Assembly: GCA_016842005.1 (NCBI GenBank)
Contig: JAENYD010000025.1
Coordinates: 1 to 34,318 of the forward strand
Length of the DNA stretch: 34,318 bases
Direction: 5' to 3'
DNA from: Clostridium thermobutyricum
GTDB taxonomy: Bacteria; Bacillota; Clostridia; Ch29
The notes below the pieces were generated by a model. It did not search any database. It was not told where the DNA came from and worked only from the letters and a program-made list of their open reading frames with translations. The position numbers and the translations under genes are program-made. Shown in pieces: positions 1-8,780 of the stretch. Numbering within the stretch: the stretch's first letter is position 1; each line of letters begins with the position of its first letter.

Positions 1-94
1 ACTAGAATTAGCGACCTTGCCCGGCCGCACTACACAAAGTTATGGACACTCCCAATGCATATTAAAAATACAGGGCGTAATCAAACAGGTTTTA

Positions 95-260
95 GGCTAT
101 GGCAGATGCGGCGATTAGAGTAAAAACTACGGCTTTACATGGAGAAGTGGGCATGATAGGCTAAGTTGCCTGGCAGAACATTGGGTGCTGCCCCTTATGC
201 CGGAAATCATGCCCACAGAGGCTCCATGTCAAGCCGCATACAAGGCACAATGCTATAGTG
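95..260 (+). ncRNA. Candidate rod-shaped structured RNA (6S RNA-like)
   Basis: This stretch folds into one long, nearly continuous hairpin. Stem segments seen directly are: 130-135 with 231-236, 137-144 with 222-229, 147-157 with 206-216 (11 perfect pairs), 159-165 with 194-201 (one bulged base) and 172-176 with 188-192. An outer helix is possible from 97-104 with 251-258 (one G-T pair) and 107-112 with 233-238, leaving an open asymmetric bubble around 113-129. A rod of about 165-180 nt with a central bubble is the known shape of 6S RNA, which binds RNA polymerase. I see no sequence signature that proves this family. It could instead be a dispersed palindromic repeat or an RNA read from the other strand, where the hairpin is followed by a T-run. 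The structure is well supported; the name is not. Confidence 0.4.
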
Positions 261-413
261 CTGGGAAAAGTCTCTTGATTTTTTCCCTACAGTATCTTGA
301 CGCTATCATATAAATAATATTTACTTGCAACCATCCTCATGGTTGGCTAAAATAGAGAATAGAAATACAATATATCAGATGGTGCAAGAAAAAAAACTAA
401 GGGGGCACTGAGA
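261..413 (+). promoter_or_regulatory. Leader region of the nucleoside transporter operon
   Basis: The leader before the lipoprotein gene holds an imperfect hairpin at 263-287 (7 pairs, A/T-rich flank) and a 6-bp hairpin at 328-345. TTGACG at 297-302 could be a -35 box, with TATTTA at 318-323 as a weak -10 after a short 15-nt spacer. The ribosome binding site AAGGGGG is at 399-405. I looked for a purine riboswitch because operons of this type can carry one, but the conserved core is not visible. The exact promoter is uncertain. Confidence 0.3.
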
Positions 414-416
414 TTG

Positions 417-1481
417 ATGAGAAAAGGTATAGGTATTATTGTTGTCCTGCTGGCATTAACACTGGTGTTTGCAGGGTGCAGCAAGGAAGCGGCCAGTTTC
501 AAGGTTGGAATGGTAACCGATGCCGGTACCATTGACGACAAATCCTTCAACCAGGGAACCTGGGAGGGGGTTCAGCTTGCTGCACAGGATTTCAATCTGG
601 AGACCAAGTACTTAAAACCCGGTGGAACAACCGAAGCAGACTATGTTAAAGAAATAAGCAATCTTTATGATGCGGGATTTAAATTCATTGTATGTCCCGG
701 ATTCAAGTTCGAGACCGCCATATTCCAGGCACAGGACAAATATCCGGATGCAAAATTTGTCCTCATTGACGGCAATCCGCATGCAGGAGACTTTGTGCCG
801 GTGGTGAAAGAGAACACTGTCTCCATATTCTTTGCTGAGCATGAGTCCGGTTTTCTTGCAGGTGTCGCAACCGCCCTGCAGTTGCAGGAAGGTGAAGCGG
901 GCTTCATAGGAGGCATGGAAATTCCGGCTGTGCAGAAGTTTAACTGGGGTTTCCAGCAGGGGCTCAAGTATGCCAATGAAAACCTGGGCACAAATATGTC
1001 CATCAAAGCAGAGAATGTCATATATCAGGGTTCCTTCGACAATGTGGCTGCGGGACAACAGCTTGCCGCCCAGATGTATGACAAAGGCGTTGATGTTATC
1101 TTCTGTGCTGCAGGAGGCGTTGGCATAGGAGGCATCAACGAAGCCAAATCCAGGGCCAAAGCCGGCGAGGAAGTCTGGATTGTCGGTGTTGACGTTGACC
1201 AGTATGCAGAAGGTATCTATGAAGGGGAGAAATCAATTATCCTGACTTCCGCTATGAAATATATAGACCAGGCGGCCTATGACATGATTAAAGCCGAGAT
1301 AGAAGGACAATTCCCCGGCGGTCAGACCCTTGTTTTCGATGCCAAGAACAATGGCGTGGGTATTCCCCAGGAAAATCCCAACCTGAGCGAAGAGGTGCAA
1401 AACCAGGTGGCAGAGATATTCAAGAAGCTGCAAGCCGGTGAAATTACAGTATCCGACCAGCAGGGGGATTTGATTAAATAA
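417..1481 (+). CDS. BMP-family nucleoside-binding lipoprotein
   Basis: This is the extracytoplasmic substrate-binding protein of an ABC importer, of the BmpA/PnrA/NupN type that binds purine nucleosides. The 354-aa product starts with a lysine/arginine tip and hydrophobic segment ending in VFAG, then Cys21, a lipobox for membrane anchoring. The mature part begins KVGMVTDAGTIDDKSFNQG, the hallmark opening of BMP proteins, and continues with the periplasmic-binding-protein fold (FVLIDGNPHAG, GFIGGMEIPAV, GVDVDQYAEG). ATG 417 is preferred over TTG 414 because it lies 11 nt from AAGGGGG and gives a clean signal peptide. A terminator-like hairpin follows and then the ATPase and two permeases, so it is the first gene of a complete transporter operon. 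The family is clear; the exact nucleoside is inferred. Confidence 0.93.
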   Translation: MRKGIGIIVVLLALTLVFAGCSKEAASFKVGMVTDAGTIDDKSFNQGTWEGVQLAAQDFNLETKYLKPGGTTEADYVKEISNLYDAGFKFIVCPGFKFETAIFQAQDKYPDAKFVLIDGNPHAGDFVPVVKENTVSIFFAEHESGFLAGVATALQLQEGEAGFIGGMEIPAVQKFNWGFQQGLKYANENLGTNMSIKAENVIYQGSFDNVAAGQQLAAQMYDKGVDVIFCAAGGVGIGGINEAKSRAKAGEEVWIVGVDVDQYAEGIYEGEKSIILTSAMKYIDQAAYDMIKAEIEGQFPGGQTLVFDAKNNGVGIPQENPNLSEEVQNQVAEIFKKLQAGEITVSDQQGDLIK

Positions 1482-1502
1482 GGCCGGAAGATGAATATTG
1501 GG

Positions 1503-1535
1503 AGAAGAGGATAGAACCACCGTCCTCTTCTTTTT
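1503..1535 (+). terminator. Attenuator-like terminator between binding protein and ATPase genes
   Basis: A 9-bp stem (1503-1511 with 1523-1531) closes an 11-nt loop and is followed at once by a T-run (1531-1535) and more T-rich sequence. It sits 22 nt after the lipoprotein stop codon. Partial termination here would give more binding protein than transporter, a common arrangement in ABC import operons. A possible new -10 box (TATAAT, 1554-1559) lies just beyond it, so the downstream genes may also have their own weak promoter. Confidence 0.65.
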
Positions 1536-1674
1536 GTTGTAAAGAATATGTAATATAATAAAAAAAGAAAATCGTGATATGCCTGTTCGTTTGTAGCCGG
1601 CATGATATTGCATGGAGGCTTGTAAAGGCAGGGTTGTTTTGCAATATTAAAAAGCAATAAGAGGGGAAGATGCG

Positions 1675-3198
1675 ATGGATTATATTGTAGAAATGCTGAA
1701 TATCCGTAAAGAATTTCCTGGCGTTGTCGCAAACGATGATATCACATTCAGGGTGAAGCCCGGTGAAATTCATGCCCTGCTGGGAGAGAATGGCGCCGGC
1801 AAATCTACTCTTATGAGCATACTTTTCGGCCTTTATAAATCCGACCGGGGTGTGGTCAAACTCCGTGGCAAGGAAGTCAACATTGCAAATCCCAATATTG
1901 CCAATGAGCTGGGCATCGGGATGGTTCACCAGCATTTTAAGCTGGTCCATAATTTCACGGTTACAGAAAACATCATCCTTGGTATGGAAATGAAGAAAGG
2001 AATTGTGGTGGATCTAAAATCTGCTGCTGTCCGTATTAAGGAGCTTTCAGAAAAATACGGCCTCAATGTCGACCCCTATGCAAAAATAGAGGATATTTCG
2101 GTCGGAATGCAGCAGCGTGTTGAGATTATGAAGATGCTCTACCGGAATGCAGATATCCTGATATTTGATGAACCCACTTCGGTGCTTACACCCCAGGAAA
2201 TCAAAGACCTGATGAAAATAATGCGCAGTCTTGTAACCGAAGGGAAGTCCATTATCCTGATTACCCATAAACTTAAGGAGATCAAAGAGATAGCCGACCG
2301 ATGCACGGTTATCCGCCGGGGAAAGCTTATAGGCACTGTGGATGTGGCTTCGACGACAGAGGAGAAGCTGGCGGAAATGATGGTGGGACGGGAGGTTAAT
2401 TTCCGGGTAAGTAAAAAAGCCTGGGAACCCGGAGAAGTCGTCTTGAGGGTAGAAAACCTTTCGGTATTGAACAACCAGAGGGTTATGGGGCTGAAGGAAT
2501 TTTCCCTTGAAGTCCGCTCCGGGGAGATAGTAGGGGTTGCCGGGGTGGAAGGAAACGGCCAGGTTGAACTGGTGGAAGCCATAACGGGAATGCGGAAGGC
2601 GGAATCCGGCAGGATATTCCTGAAGGACACCGATATTACCAATATGTCCGTACGGGACCGCATCAGGTCCAGTATGGCCTATATACCCGAAGACCGTCAC
2701 AAACACGGTCTTATACTGGATTATACAGTGGAGGACAACATGATTATGAAGGTATATTATCAGGAGCCCTTTTCAAATAAAGGCCTGCTGAATAAGGATG
2801 CCATTCACAGATATGCCGAAAAAGTCATGGATGAATTTGATGTCCGCGCCGGCCATGGTGCAACTTCTATTGCGAGATCCCTTTCGGGAGGAAACCAGCA
2901 GAAAGCCATAGTAGGCAGGGAAATCGGTCACGACCCGGAACTTCTGATTGCGGTACAGCCAACCCGGGGATTGGATGTGGGAGCCATTGAATATATCCAC
3001 AGGCGTATCGTGGAGCAGCGGGACAAAGGAAAGGCAGTCCTTCTGGTATCCCTGGAGCTTGACGAAATACTTAATCTGTCCGACCGCATTGCTATCATAT
3101 ACAACGGGGAACTGATGGGAATTGTGAATGCAAACGACACGGACGAGAACGAGGTCGGTCTGATGATGGCCGGAGTAAAGAGAGGTGTTGCTGTATGA
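1675..3198 (+). CDS. Nucleoside ABC transporter, double ATPase subunit
   Basis: This cytoplasmic subunit powers the nucleoside importer (family of B. subtilis NupO and Lactococcus NupA). The 507-aa protein has two ABC domains. The first has a full Walker A (GENGAGKST, about residues 38-46), a variant signature (ISVGMQQR) and Walker B (ILIFDEPTSVL). The second has a degenerate Walker A (GVEGNGQVE), a good signature (LSGGNQQK) and a Walker B-like LLIAVQPTRGLD in which the usual Asp-Glu is replaced. One defective nucleotide site is typical of this sugar/nucleoside subfamily. ATG 1675 follows GAGGGGAAG. It overlaps the next gene by 4 nt, showing translational coupling with the permeases. Confidence 0.93.
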   Translation: MDYIVEMLNIRKEFPGVVANDDITFRVKPGEIHALLGENGAGKSTLMSILFGLYKSDRGVVKLRGKEVNIANPNIANELGIGMVHQHFKLVHNFTVTENIILGMEMKKGIVVDLKSAAVRIKELSEKYGLNVDPYAKIEDISVGMQQRVEIMKMLYRNADILIFDEPTSVLTPQEIKDLMKIMRSLVTEGKSIILITHKLKEIKEIADRCTVIRRGKLIGTVDVASTTEEKLAEMMVGREVNFRVSKKAWEPGEVVLRVENLSVLNNQRVMGLKEFSLEVRSGEIVGVAGVEGNGQVELVEAITGMRKAESGRIFLKDTDITNMSVRDRIRSSMAYIPEDRHKHGLILDYTVEDNMIMKVYYQEPFSNKGLLNKDAIHRYAEKVMDEFDVRAGHGATSIARSLSGGNQQKAIVGREIGHDPELLIAVQPTRGLDVGAIEYIHRRIVEQRDKGKAVLLVSLELDEILNLSDRIAIIYNGELMGIVNANDTDENEVGLMMAGVKRGVAV

Positions 3199-4253
3199 AG
3201 AAGAAATTCAGCAAAGAATATATTCTGGCTTTGGTGGCAGTGGCCCTGGGCCTGGTTGCCGGTGCAATACTCATGGCCGCTACCGGGAACAACCCCTTTG
3301 CAGGTTATGTTTATCTCTTCAAAGGCGGGTTGATGAGTATTGAGCGGATTGGTAATACCCTGGCATCAGCAACGCCGCTGATTTTTACAGGTCTTTCGGT
3401 GGCCTTTGCATTCAGGACGGGTCTCTTCAATATCGGCGCCGCCGGTCAGATGCTCATCGGGGGTCTGTGCGCCACAGCCGTAGGATTAACCTTTGCCTGG
3501 CCCAAAATGTTCCTTCTGACTGTCATGGTCATGGCATCCATGCTGGGTGGTGCTGTATGGGGTCTTGTACCGGGTTTTCTGAAGGCAAAATTCAACGTAC
3601 ATGAAGTTGTTGCCACAATCATGATGAACTGGGTTGCCTACTGGACTGTTTATTATGTGGTACCGGGATACTTTAAAGGGGCATACCTGGAGACCGAGTC
3701 AAGAAAGATACCCTATGCGGCGTCATTGAAGGTAAACTGGCTTACCGACCTCTTCAACCAGTCGTATATCAATACAGGATTTTTTCTTGCCGTACTTTCG
3801 GTAATCATTATTGCTTTTGTTTTGAACAAGACCACCCTTGGTTACGAACTGAAAGCGGTGGGCTTCAACCGACATGCGGCGGAATACGCAGGTATTCATG
3901 CCAACCGGAATATAATCCTGTCAATGATGATAGCCGGTGCCCTGGCCGGTCTTGGCGGTGCGACTTTCTATGTGGGATATGCTTCAAACATACAGATTGG
4001 CATTCTACCCAGCCAGGGTTTTGATGGCATTGCCGTTGCACTGCTTGGTATGAACTCGCCGTGGGGGGTCTTCGGTGCAGCCATTTTCTTCGGCCTGCTT
4101 CATTCAGGAAAAGGTTTCATGAATGCCATGACCGAAATACCGCCGGAGATAGCAGATACCATCATTGCAACCATTATTTATTTCGCCGCTACCAGCATAC
4201 TCATTGAAAGAAGCTGGGACAGGCTGAAAAAGAGAATGGGAGGTGCAAAGTGA
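3195..4253 (+). CDS. Nucleoside ABC transporter permease 1
   Basis: This is an integral membrane subunit of the nucleoside importer, of the BPD_transp_2 type (as B. subtilis NupP). The 352-aa protein has about eight to ten hydrophobic segments. It carries the family motif FRTGLFNIGAAGQMLIGGL and the cytoplasmic loop GYELKAVGFNRHAAEYAGI, which contacts the ATPase. The start overlaps the ATPase stop by 4 nt. It pairs with the next, shorter permease to form a heterodimeric channel. Confidence 0.92.
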   Translation: MKKKFSKEYILALVAVALGLVAGAILMAATGNNPFAGYVYLFKGGLMSIERIGNTLASATPLIFTGLSVAFAFRTGLFNIGAAGQMLIGGLCATAVGLTFAWPKMFLLTVMVMASMLGGAVWGLVPGFLKAKFNVHEVVATIMMNWVAYWTVYYVVPGYFKGAYLETESRKIPYAASLKVNWLTDLFNQSYINTGFFLAVLSVIIIAFVLNKTTLGYELKAVGFNRHAAEYAGIHANRNIILSMMIAGALAGLGGATFYVGYASNIQIGILPSQGFDGIAVALLGMNSPWGVFGAAIFFGLLHSGKGFMNAMTEIPPEIADTIIATIIYFAATSILIERSWDRLKKRMGGAK

Positions 4254-4254
4254 C

Positions 4255-5202
<948 letters not shown>

Positions 5203-5220
5203 TTATTGAAGGGAAATACC

Positions 5221-5988
5221 ATGAGACTGTCAGTGGACTATGGAGATAATACAATTGAGTTTGATGTGAAATTCAGGCAGAGAAAGATTATGGCCATTCA
5301 TATCCGTATCCGGCCGCCGGATGATGGATGTCAGGGGGACTGTCCCCCTGACATCCCCGGCGCAATATGTGATGAGTTGGGTTTATCCAATAGGTCACCA
5401 GCTGATGTGGTTATATCCAATAGTAAGGAAATAAACCAGAATGTTGATGATATTTTAACGATTATTGAAGTTAAAATGTCTATTGTCTGGAATTGGAAAT
5501 TACTAGAATGTTACTCTGGTTTTAAGTTAGAATGTACTGGGAACTATAGAACTCATCAAGGAAATCCCGGATTGCTAAGATCTGATTCAATGTTGAAAGC
5601 TATTGGTAAAAGCGCAAATATTAGAGCATCAAGCTTAAAATCATCAACAATACCTATTATTATAATAGGGAATACCCCTATAACAGATAATTATTATGAT
5701 AAAGTTGACCATTTAAAAAGAATCGGCTTTATTCAAGGGTTTTGGTCAATTAATCCAAATCCAGTAAATACGTTTGAGAACATAAAAGCTACAAAAGGAA
5801 AGGGATTTTATAGGTTCGACAATTTGGATGAATTAAAAACATGTGTTTTGGGTTTGCTTTCAGAAGAAAGAAATTTCTTTTCAAGCATGAAAAGCAAGGA
5901 AGAGCTTGGCAGGATTATTGAAATAGCCAATAAAAAAACAACTTATGAAGAAAAGGCAGAAGAGTTTTTAAGAATAATAGGAGGATAA
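5221..5988 (+). CDS. Chimeric type II restriction endonuclease with YgjP-like N-terminus
   Basis: This 255-aa reading frame looks like two genes joined. Residues 1-34 (opening MRLSVDYGDNTIEFDVKF) resemble the start of YgjP/DUF45 metallopeptidases. Residues about 36-46 are encoded by a palindromic repeat. The rest is AT-rich and nuclease-like: SPADVVIS with Asp62 followed by IIEVKMS with Glu83 and Lys85 fits the PD-(D/E)xK catalytic core. The methyltransferase gene starts one base after its stop codon, so it is the restriction half of an R-M pair. The strong ribosome site (GAAGGGAA) and ATG belong to the YgjP part. No in-frame ATG lies between the junction and Asp62, so translation must apparently begin in the foreign head. 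The nuclease's own N-terminus may be missing, and whether it cuts DNA is unknown. The recognition site cannot be told. Confidence 0.65.
   Translation: MRLSVDYGDNTIEFDVKFRQRKIMAIHIRIRPPDDGCQGDCPPDIPGAICDELGLSNRSPADVVISNSKEINQNVDDILTIIEVKMSIVWNWKLLECYSGFKLECTGNYRTHQGNPGLLRSDSMLKAIGKSANIRASSLKSSTIPIIIIGNTPITDNYYDKVDHLKRIGFIQGFWSINPNPVNTFENIKATKGKGFYRFDNLDELKTCVLGLLSEERNFFSSMKSKEELGRIIEIANKKTTYEEKAEEFLRIIGG
5326..5356. repeat. Palindromic repeat, copy 1 (inside the chimeric nuclease gene)
   Basis: This is a perfect 15-bp inverted repeat around a single central T (5341). Its 25-bp core (5329-5353, starting TGTCAGGGGGAC) is identical to the core at 6981-7005. It is GC-rich in an AT-rich region, lies exactly at the YgjP/nuclease junction and is read in frame as a short linker. 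It looks like a dispersed REP-type element; how many copies the genome has cannot be seen here. Confidence 0.85.
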
Positions 5989-5989
5989 T

Positions 5990-6904
5990 ATGAGTACTGC
6001 AAATTATAAAAGGTATGGTACTAAAACAAGCTCCTTTGGTACACCTGGAAGAATTAATCATGATTCATCGGATTTTTACAATAGTAAGTTATATGAGGGA
6101 CAAAAAAAGCCTAAAAAAAGTATCAAGTATGTTGAGAATACAATTAAATCAGAAAATCTTGATAAAATATATTGCAAATCAAGTGAGATTATGGATGATA
6201 TACCTGACTGCAGTATACATTTGATGATTACTTCACCGCCATATAATGTAAAGAAAGAATATGATGAGGATTTATCATTAGAAGAATACAGGGCCTTTTT
6301 AAGAAGAGTGTTTGAGGAAACATATAAAAAACTGGTTACCGGTGGGAGGGCTTGTATTAATATTGCTAATTTAGGCAGAAAGCCATATATTCCTTTGCAT
6401 TCTTATATTATAGAAGATATGATTGATATTGGTTTTATGATGAGAGGAGAAGTTATCTGGAATAAAGCTTCAAGTGCCAGTCCTTCTACTGCTTGGGGAA
6501 GCTGGTTGTCAGCTTCAAATCCAGTATTAAGGGATATTCACGAATACATATTGATTTTTTCCAAAGATTCATTTTCTAGAAAACGAGGTAATAAAGAAAG
6601 TACTATAAAAAAAGAAGAATTTCTGGAATGGACAAAAAGTGTATGGACTTTTTCTGCTGTTAGTGCTAAATCTATTGGACATCCGGCACCTTTTCCAGAA
6701 GAGTTACCATACCGATTAATTCAGTTGTATACGTTTAAAAACGAGGTTGTTTTAGATCCGTTTTGTGGAAGCGGGACTACCTGTATAGCGGCACTAAAGG
6801 GTGGGAGGCATTATATTGGATATGAGATAAATCCGGATTATGTACAATTAGCCAATAGACGCATTATAGAAAATGCCGGGCAGCTAGATTTCTTAAATGG
6901 TTAG
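5990..6904 (+). CDS. Type II DNA methyltransferase, likely N4-cytosine (beta class)
   Basis: This is the modification half of the R-M pair: it methylates the host copy of the recognition site using S-adenosylmethionine. The 304-aa protein has catalytic motif IV TSPPY at residues 81-85 and the AdoMet-binding motif DPFCGSGTT near residue 256. The order IV, target domain, I marks the beta class. A Ser-Pro-Pro-Tyr motif usually means N4-cytosine methylation, although N6-adenine cannot be excluded. GGAGG sits just before ATG 5990, one base after the nuclease stop codon. The gene is clearly more AT-rich than the transporter and lactate genes around it, which suggests horizontal transfer. No controller (C-protein) gene is visible. 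Confidence 0.88.
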   Translation: MSTANYKRYGTKTSSFGTPGRINHDSSDFYNSKLYEGQKKPKKSIKYVENTIKSENLDKIYCKSSEIMDDIPDCSIHLMITSPPYNVKKEYDEDLSLEEYRAFLRRVFEETYKKLVTGGRACINIANLGRKPYIPLHSYIIEDMIDIGFMMRGEVIWNKASSASPSTAWGSWLSASNPVLRDIHEYILIFSKDSFSRKRGNKESTIKKEEFLEWTKSVWTFSAVSAKSIGHPAPFPEELPYRLIQLYTFKNEVVLDPFCGSGTTCIAALKGGRHYIGYEINPDYVQLANRRIIENAGQLDFLNG

Positions 6905-6972
6905 TCTTTTTTCATTATTTCATTAGACCCGAGTTCGACAGTAAACAGGCATATTTGGGACTTTAGATTGTC

Positions 6973-7013
6973 AAGGAGATTGTCAGGGGGACTGTCCCCC
7001 TGACAATCTCCTT
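6973..7013. repeat. Palindromic repeat, copy 2, possible bidirectional terminator
   Basis: This is a perfect 20-bp inverted repeat with a single central base (6993). Its inner 25 bp (6981-7005) is identical to the copy at 5329-5353. It lies between the methyltransferase gene and the convergent lactate operon and is followed by TTTT (7012-7015) on the plus strand, so it could end transcription from the left. With copy 1 it brackets the nuclease domain and methyltransferase. Confidence 0.85.
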
Positions 7014-7016
7014 TTA

Positions 7017-7032
7017 CCGGTGGCGACACCGG
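7017..7032 (-). terminator. Hairpin downstream of the lactate operon
   Basis: A 6-bp perfect stem (7017-7022 with 7027-7032) around a 4-nt loop lies just after the permease stop codon on the minus strand. It is followed by a short A-rich rather than T-rich stretch, so termination probably also relies on the adjacent 41-nt palindrome. Confidence 0.4.
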
Positions 7033-7038
7033 GACAGA

Positions 7039-8700
7039 CTAATACAGATCTACAGCCCCCATTACAATCATCATGAATACCGCTGCGGCAATGGCGTATA
7101 TGAAGCATGGCAATGCGTTTCGTCTGATGAGTTTCCCTTCAACCCCCAGTGTACCAACCGTTGCACAGGCTGCAACCACGTTGTTGACACATATCATGTT
7201 GCCTACGGCTCCGCCCAGAACCTGCAAAGATACGATTATTATATGGGATATATCCAGTTGAGTGGCTACATCAAACTGGAAGGACGAGAAGAGAATGTTT
7301 GAAACCGTATTGGAGCCGGAGATAAAGGAACCCAGCACCCCTACAAAGGGCGATACGACCGGCCAGGCTGCACCGAAGATGCTGGCAGCAGCTTTGGCCA
7401 TTGTTACCATCATGCTGTCCATCCGGGTGGGATTGATGTTGGAGTTGAGCATCAATTGTACCATGGCCACACCGAATATCAGGGCTATTGTTGCCCCCAC
7501 CAGCTGTCTGAATGTTGATTTCCAGGCCATGGATACTTTTTCTCCCGGCATACGGTGCAGGAATACTGTAATAAGTGCTACCAGGATAAATGGTATTGTC
7601 CCTGGAAGATATAAATATTTCAACTGGTAGGTAAAGGCTTCAAAACCCAGAATAGCAGGAATGGTAATAACCTGATTGTTCAGCCAGGCTTTTATGCCAA
7701 GGGAAGGGACCCGGGTGATTACAAGGATCAGGGCAATAAGGGCATAAGGACTCCAGGCCAGCCACAGAGGCATCCTGTTCTGTCCCTGGTCCCCGGCGGC
7801 AGCAGTTTCCACCACACTTTTCCAGCTGTCCTCCCACTTATCTTTATCTTCAAAGTCCCAGGATTTCTTGGGTGCCAGGAAGCCTGTTTTTGCGGCCCAC
7901 AGGACTATAGGCAGACCGATGAAGGCCCCTATCAGGGAAGGGAATTCAGGCCCCAGAAGCCATGCTGCCAGCAGGTACGGAAGGGTAAAGGCCAGGCCTG
8001 CAAAAATGGCGAAGGGCGCTGCGGCCAGCCCGGGTTTGATTGATTTTTCCTTTCCAAAGTACTTGGTCAGGAAGCAAATGCCCAGAAGAGGGATGAAAGT
8101 TCCCACAACAGCATGGGGCACAGCTACCCACCTTGTCAGCAGCAGTCTGAAAGCCTCGGCAGTCATAGGGGCATTGCCTGCAGCGAGGTTGGTGCTTAGA
8201 ACCGAGAGGGCCCCGAAAATGGGTGTTCCCACAGCCCCAAAGCTGACAGGCGTACTGTTGAATATCAGGGCTACCATGGCGGCTGCCAGAGGGGGGAAGC
8301 CCAGCCCTACCAGAAGAGGTCCCGCCAGGGCCGCAGGTGTACCGAAGCCTGCCGCACCTTCAATAAAGGCGCCGAAAAGCCATCCGATTATAACGGCCTG
8401 GATGCGGCGGTCCTTGGTCACACCCATAAAGCCTTGATTAATGACAGACATAGCTCCGCTTTGTTTCATGGTATTCAGGATTAAAATAGCACCAAATATG
8501 ATAATAAGTACGTCAAGGGCCTTGAAGGCGCCAAAAATGGAAGCGCCGGCAACAGCTTTAAGATCCATATTCCATGCGGTCAGGGCAACTATACAGGTCA
8601 AAATCCAGGCCACCGGCAAAGCTTTTTTTGCCGGCCAGTTAAAGCCCGCCATCAGAATGACAACGACCAGAATTGGCAGAAATGCCATAAATGCTAACAT
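7039..8700 (-). CDS. lctP: L-lactate permease
   Basis: This membrane transporter imports lactate (LctP/LldP family, proton symport). The 553-aa protein is the usual family length and hydrophobic throughout, about 12-14 segments. It contains the conserved block [20 protein letters not shown] followed by [16 protein letters not shown] choose the ATG at 8698-8700 because GGGAGG precedes it at good spacing; an upstream in-frame start would add 17 residues without a ribosome site. It is the last gene of the operon etfB-etfA-ldh-larA-lctP, 80 bp after larA. Confidence 0.94.
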   Translation of the reverse strand: MLAFMAFLPILVVVILMAGFNWPAKKALPVAWILTCIVALTAWNMDLKAVAGASIFGAFKALDVLIIIFGAILILNTMKQSGAMSVINQGFMGVTKDRRIQAVIIGWLFGAFIEGAAGFGTPAALAGPLLVGLGFPPLAAAMVALIFNSTPVSFGAVGTPIFGALSVLSTNLAAGNAPMTAEAFRLLLTRWVAVPHAVVGTFIPLLGICFLTKYFGKEKSIKPGLAAAPFAIFAGLAFTLPYLLAAWLLGPEFPSLIGAFIGLPIVLWAAKTGFLAPKKSWDFEDKDKWEDSWKSVVETAAAGDQGQNRMPLWLAWSPYALIALILVITRVPSLGIKAWLNNQVITIPAILGFEAFTYQLKYLYLPGTIPFILVALITVFLHRMPGEKVSMAWKSTFRQLVGATIALIFGVAMVQLMLNSNINPTRMDSMMVTMAKAAASIFGAAWPVVSPFVGVLGSFISGSNTVSNILFSSFQFDVATQLDISHIIIVSLQVLGGAVGNMICVNNVVAACATVGTLGVEGKLIRRNALPCFIYAIAAAVFMMIVMGAVDLY

Positions 8701-8780
8701 TCTATAATTCCTCCCATCATTTAGAATTATACTATCTTTTCTTGTCAGCAAATACGCTGCTGCGGGATAAGGAAGCCTGT

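Noticed and set aside
290-413. Purine riboswitch before the nucleoside transporter
   Set aside because: The conserved aptamer core and loop pairs are not visible; only a small 6-bp hairpin is present.
5329-7005. CRISPR or classical transposon ends
   Set aside because: There are only two copies of the palindrome, with no spacer array, no target duplications and no transposase gene between them.
6905-7038. Remaining 3' part of the interrupted YgjP-like gene after the second palindrome
   Set aside because: No reading frame with metallopeptidase features (such as a His-Glu-x-x-His motif) is visible in this short gap.
7073-8707. Plus-strand open frames opposite the lactate permease
   Set aside because: They are antisense shadows of a clear 553-aa membrane protein and have no ribosome sites or recognisable domains.
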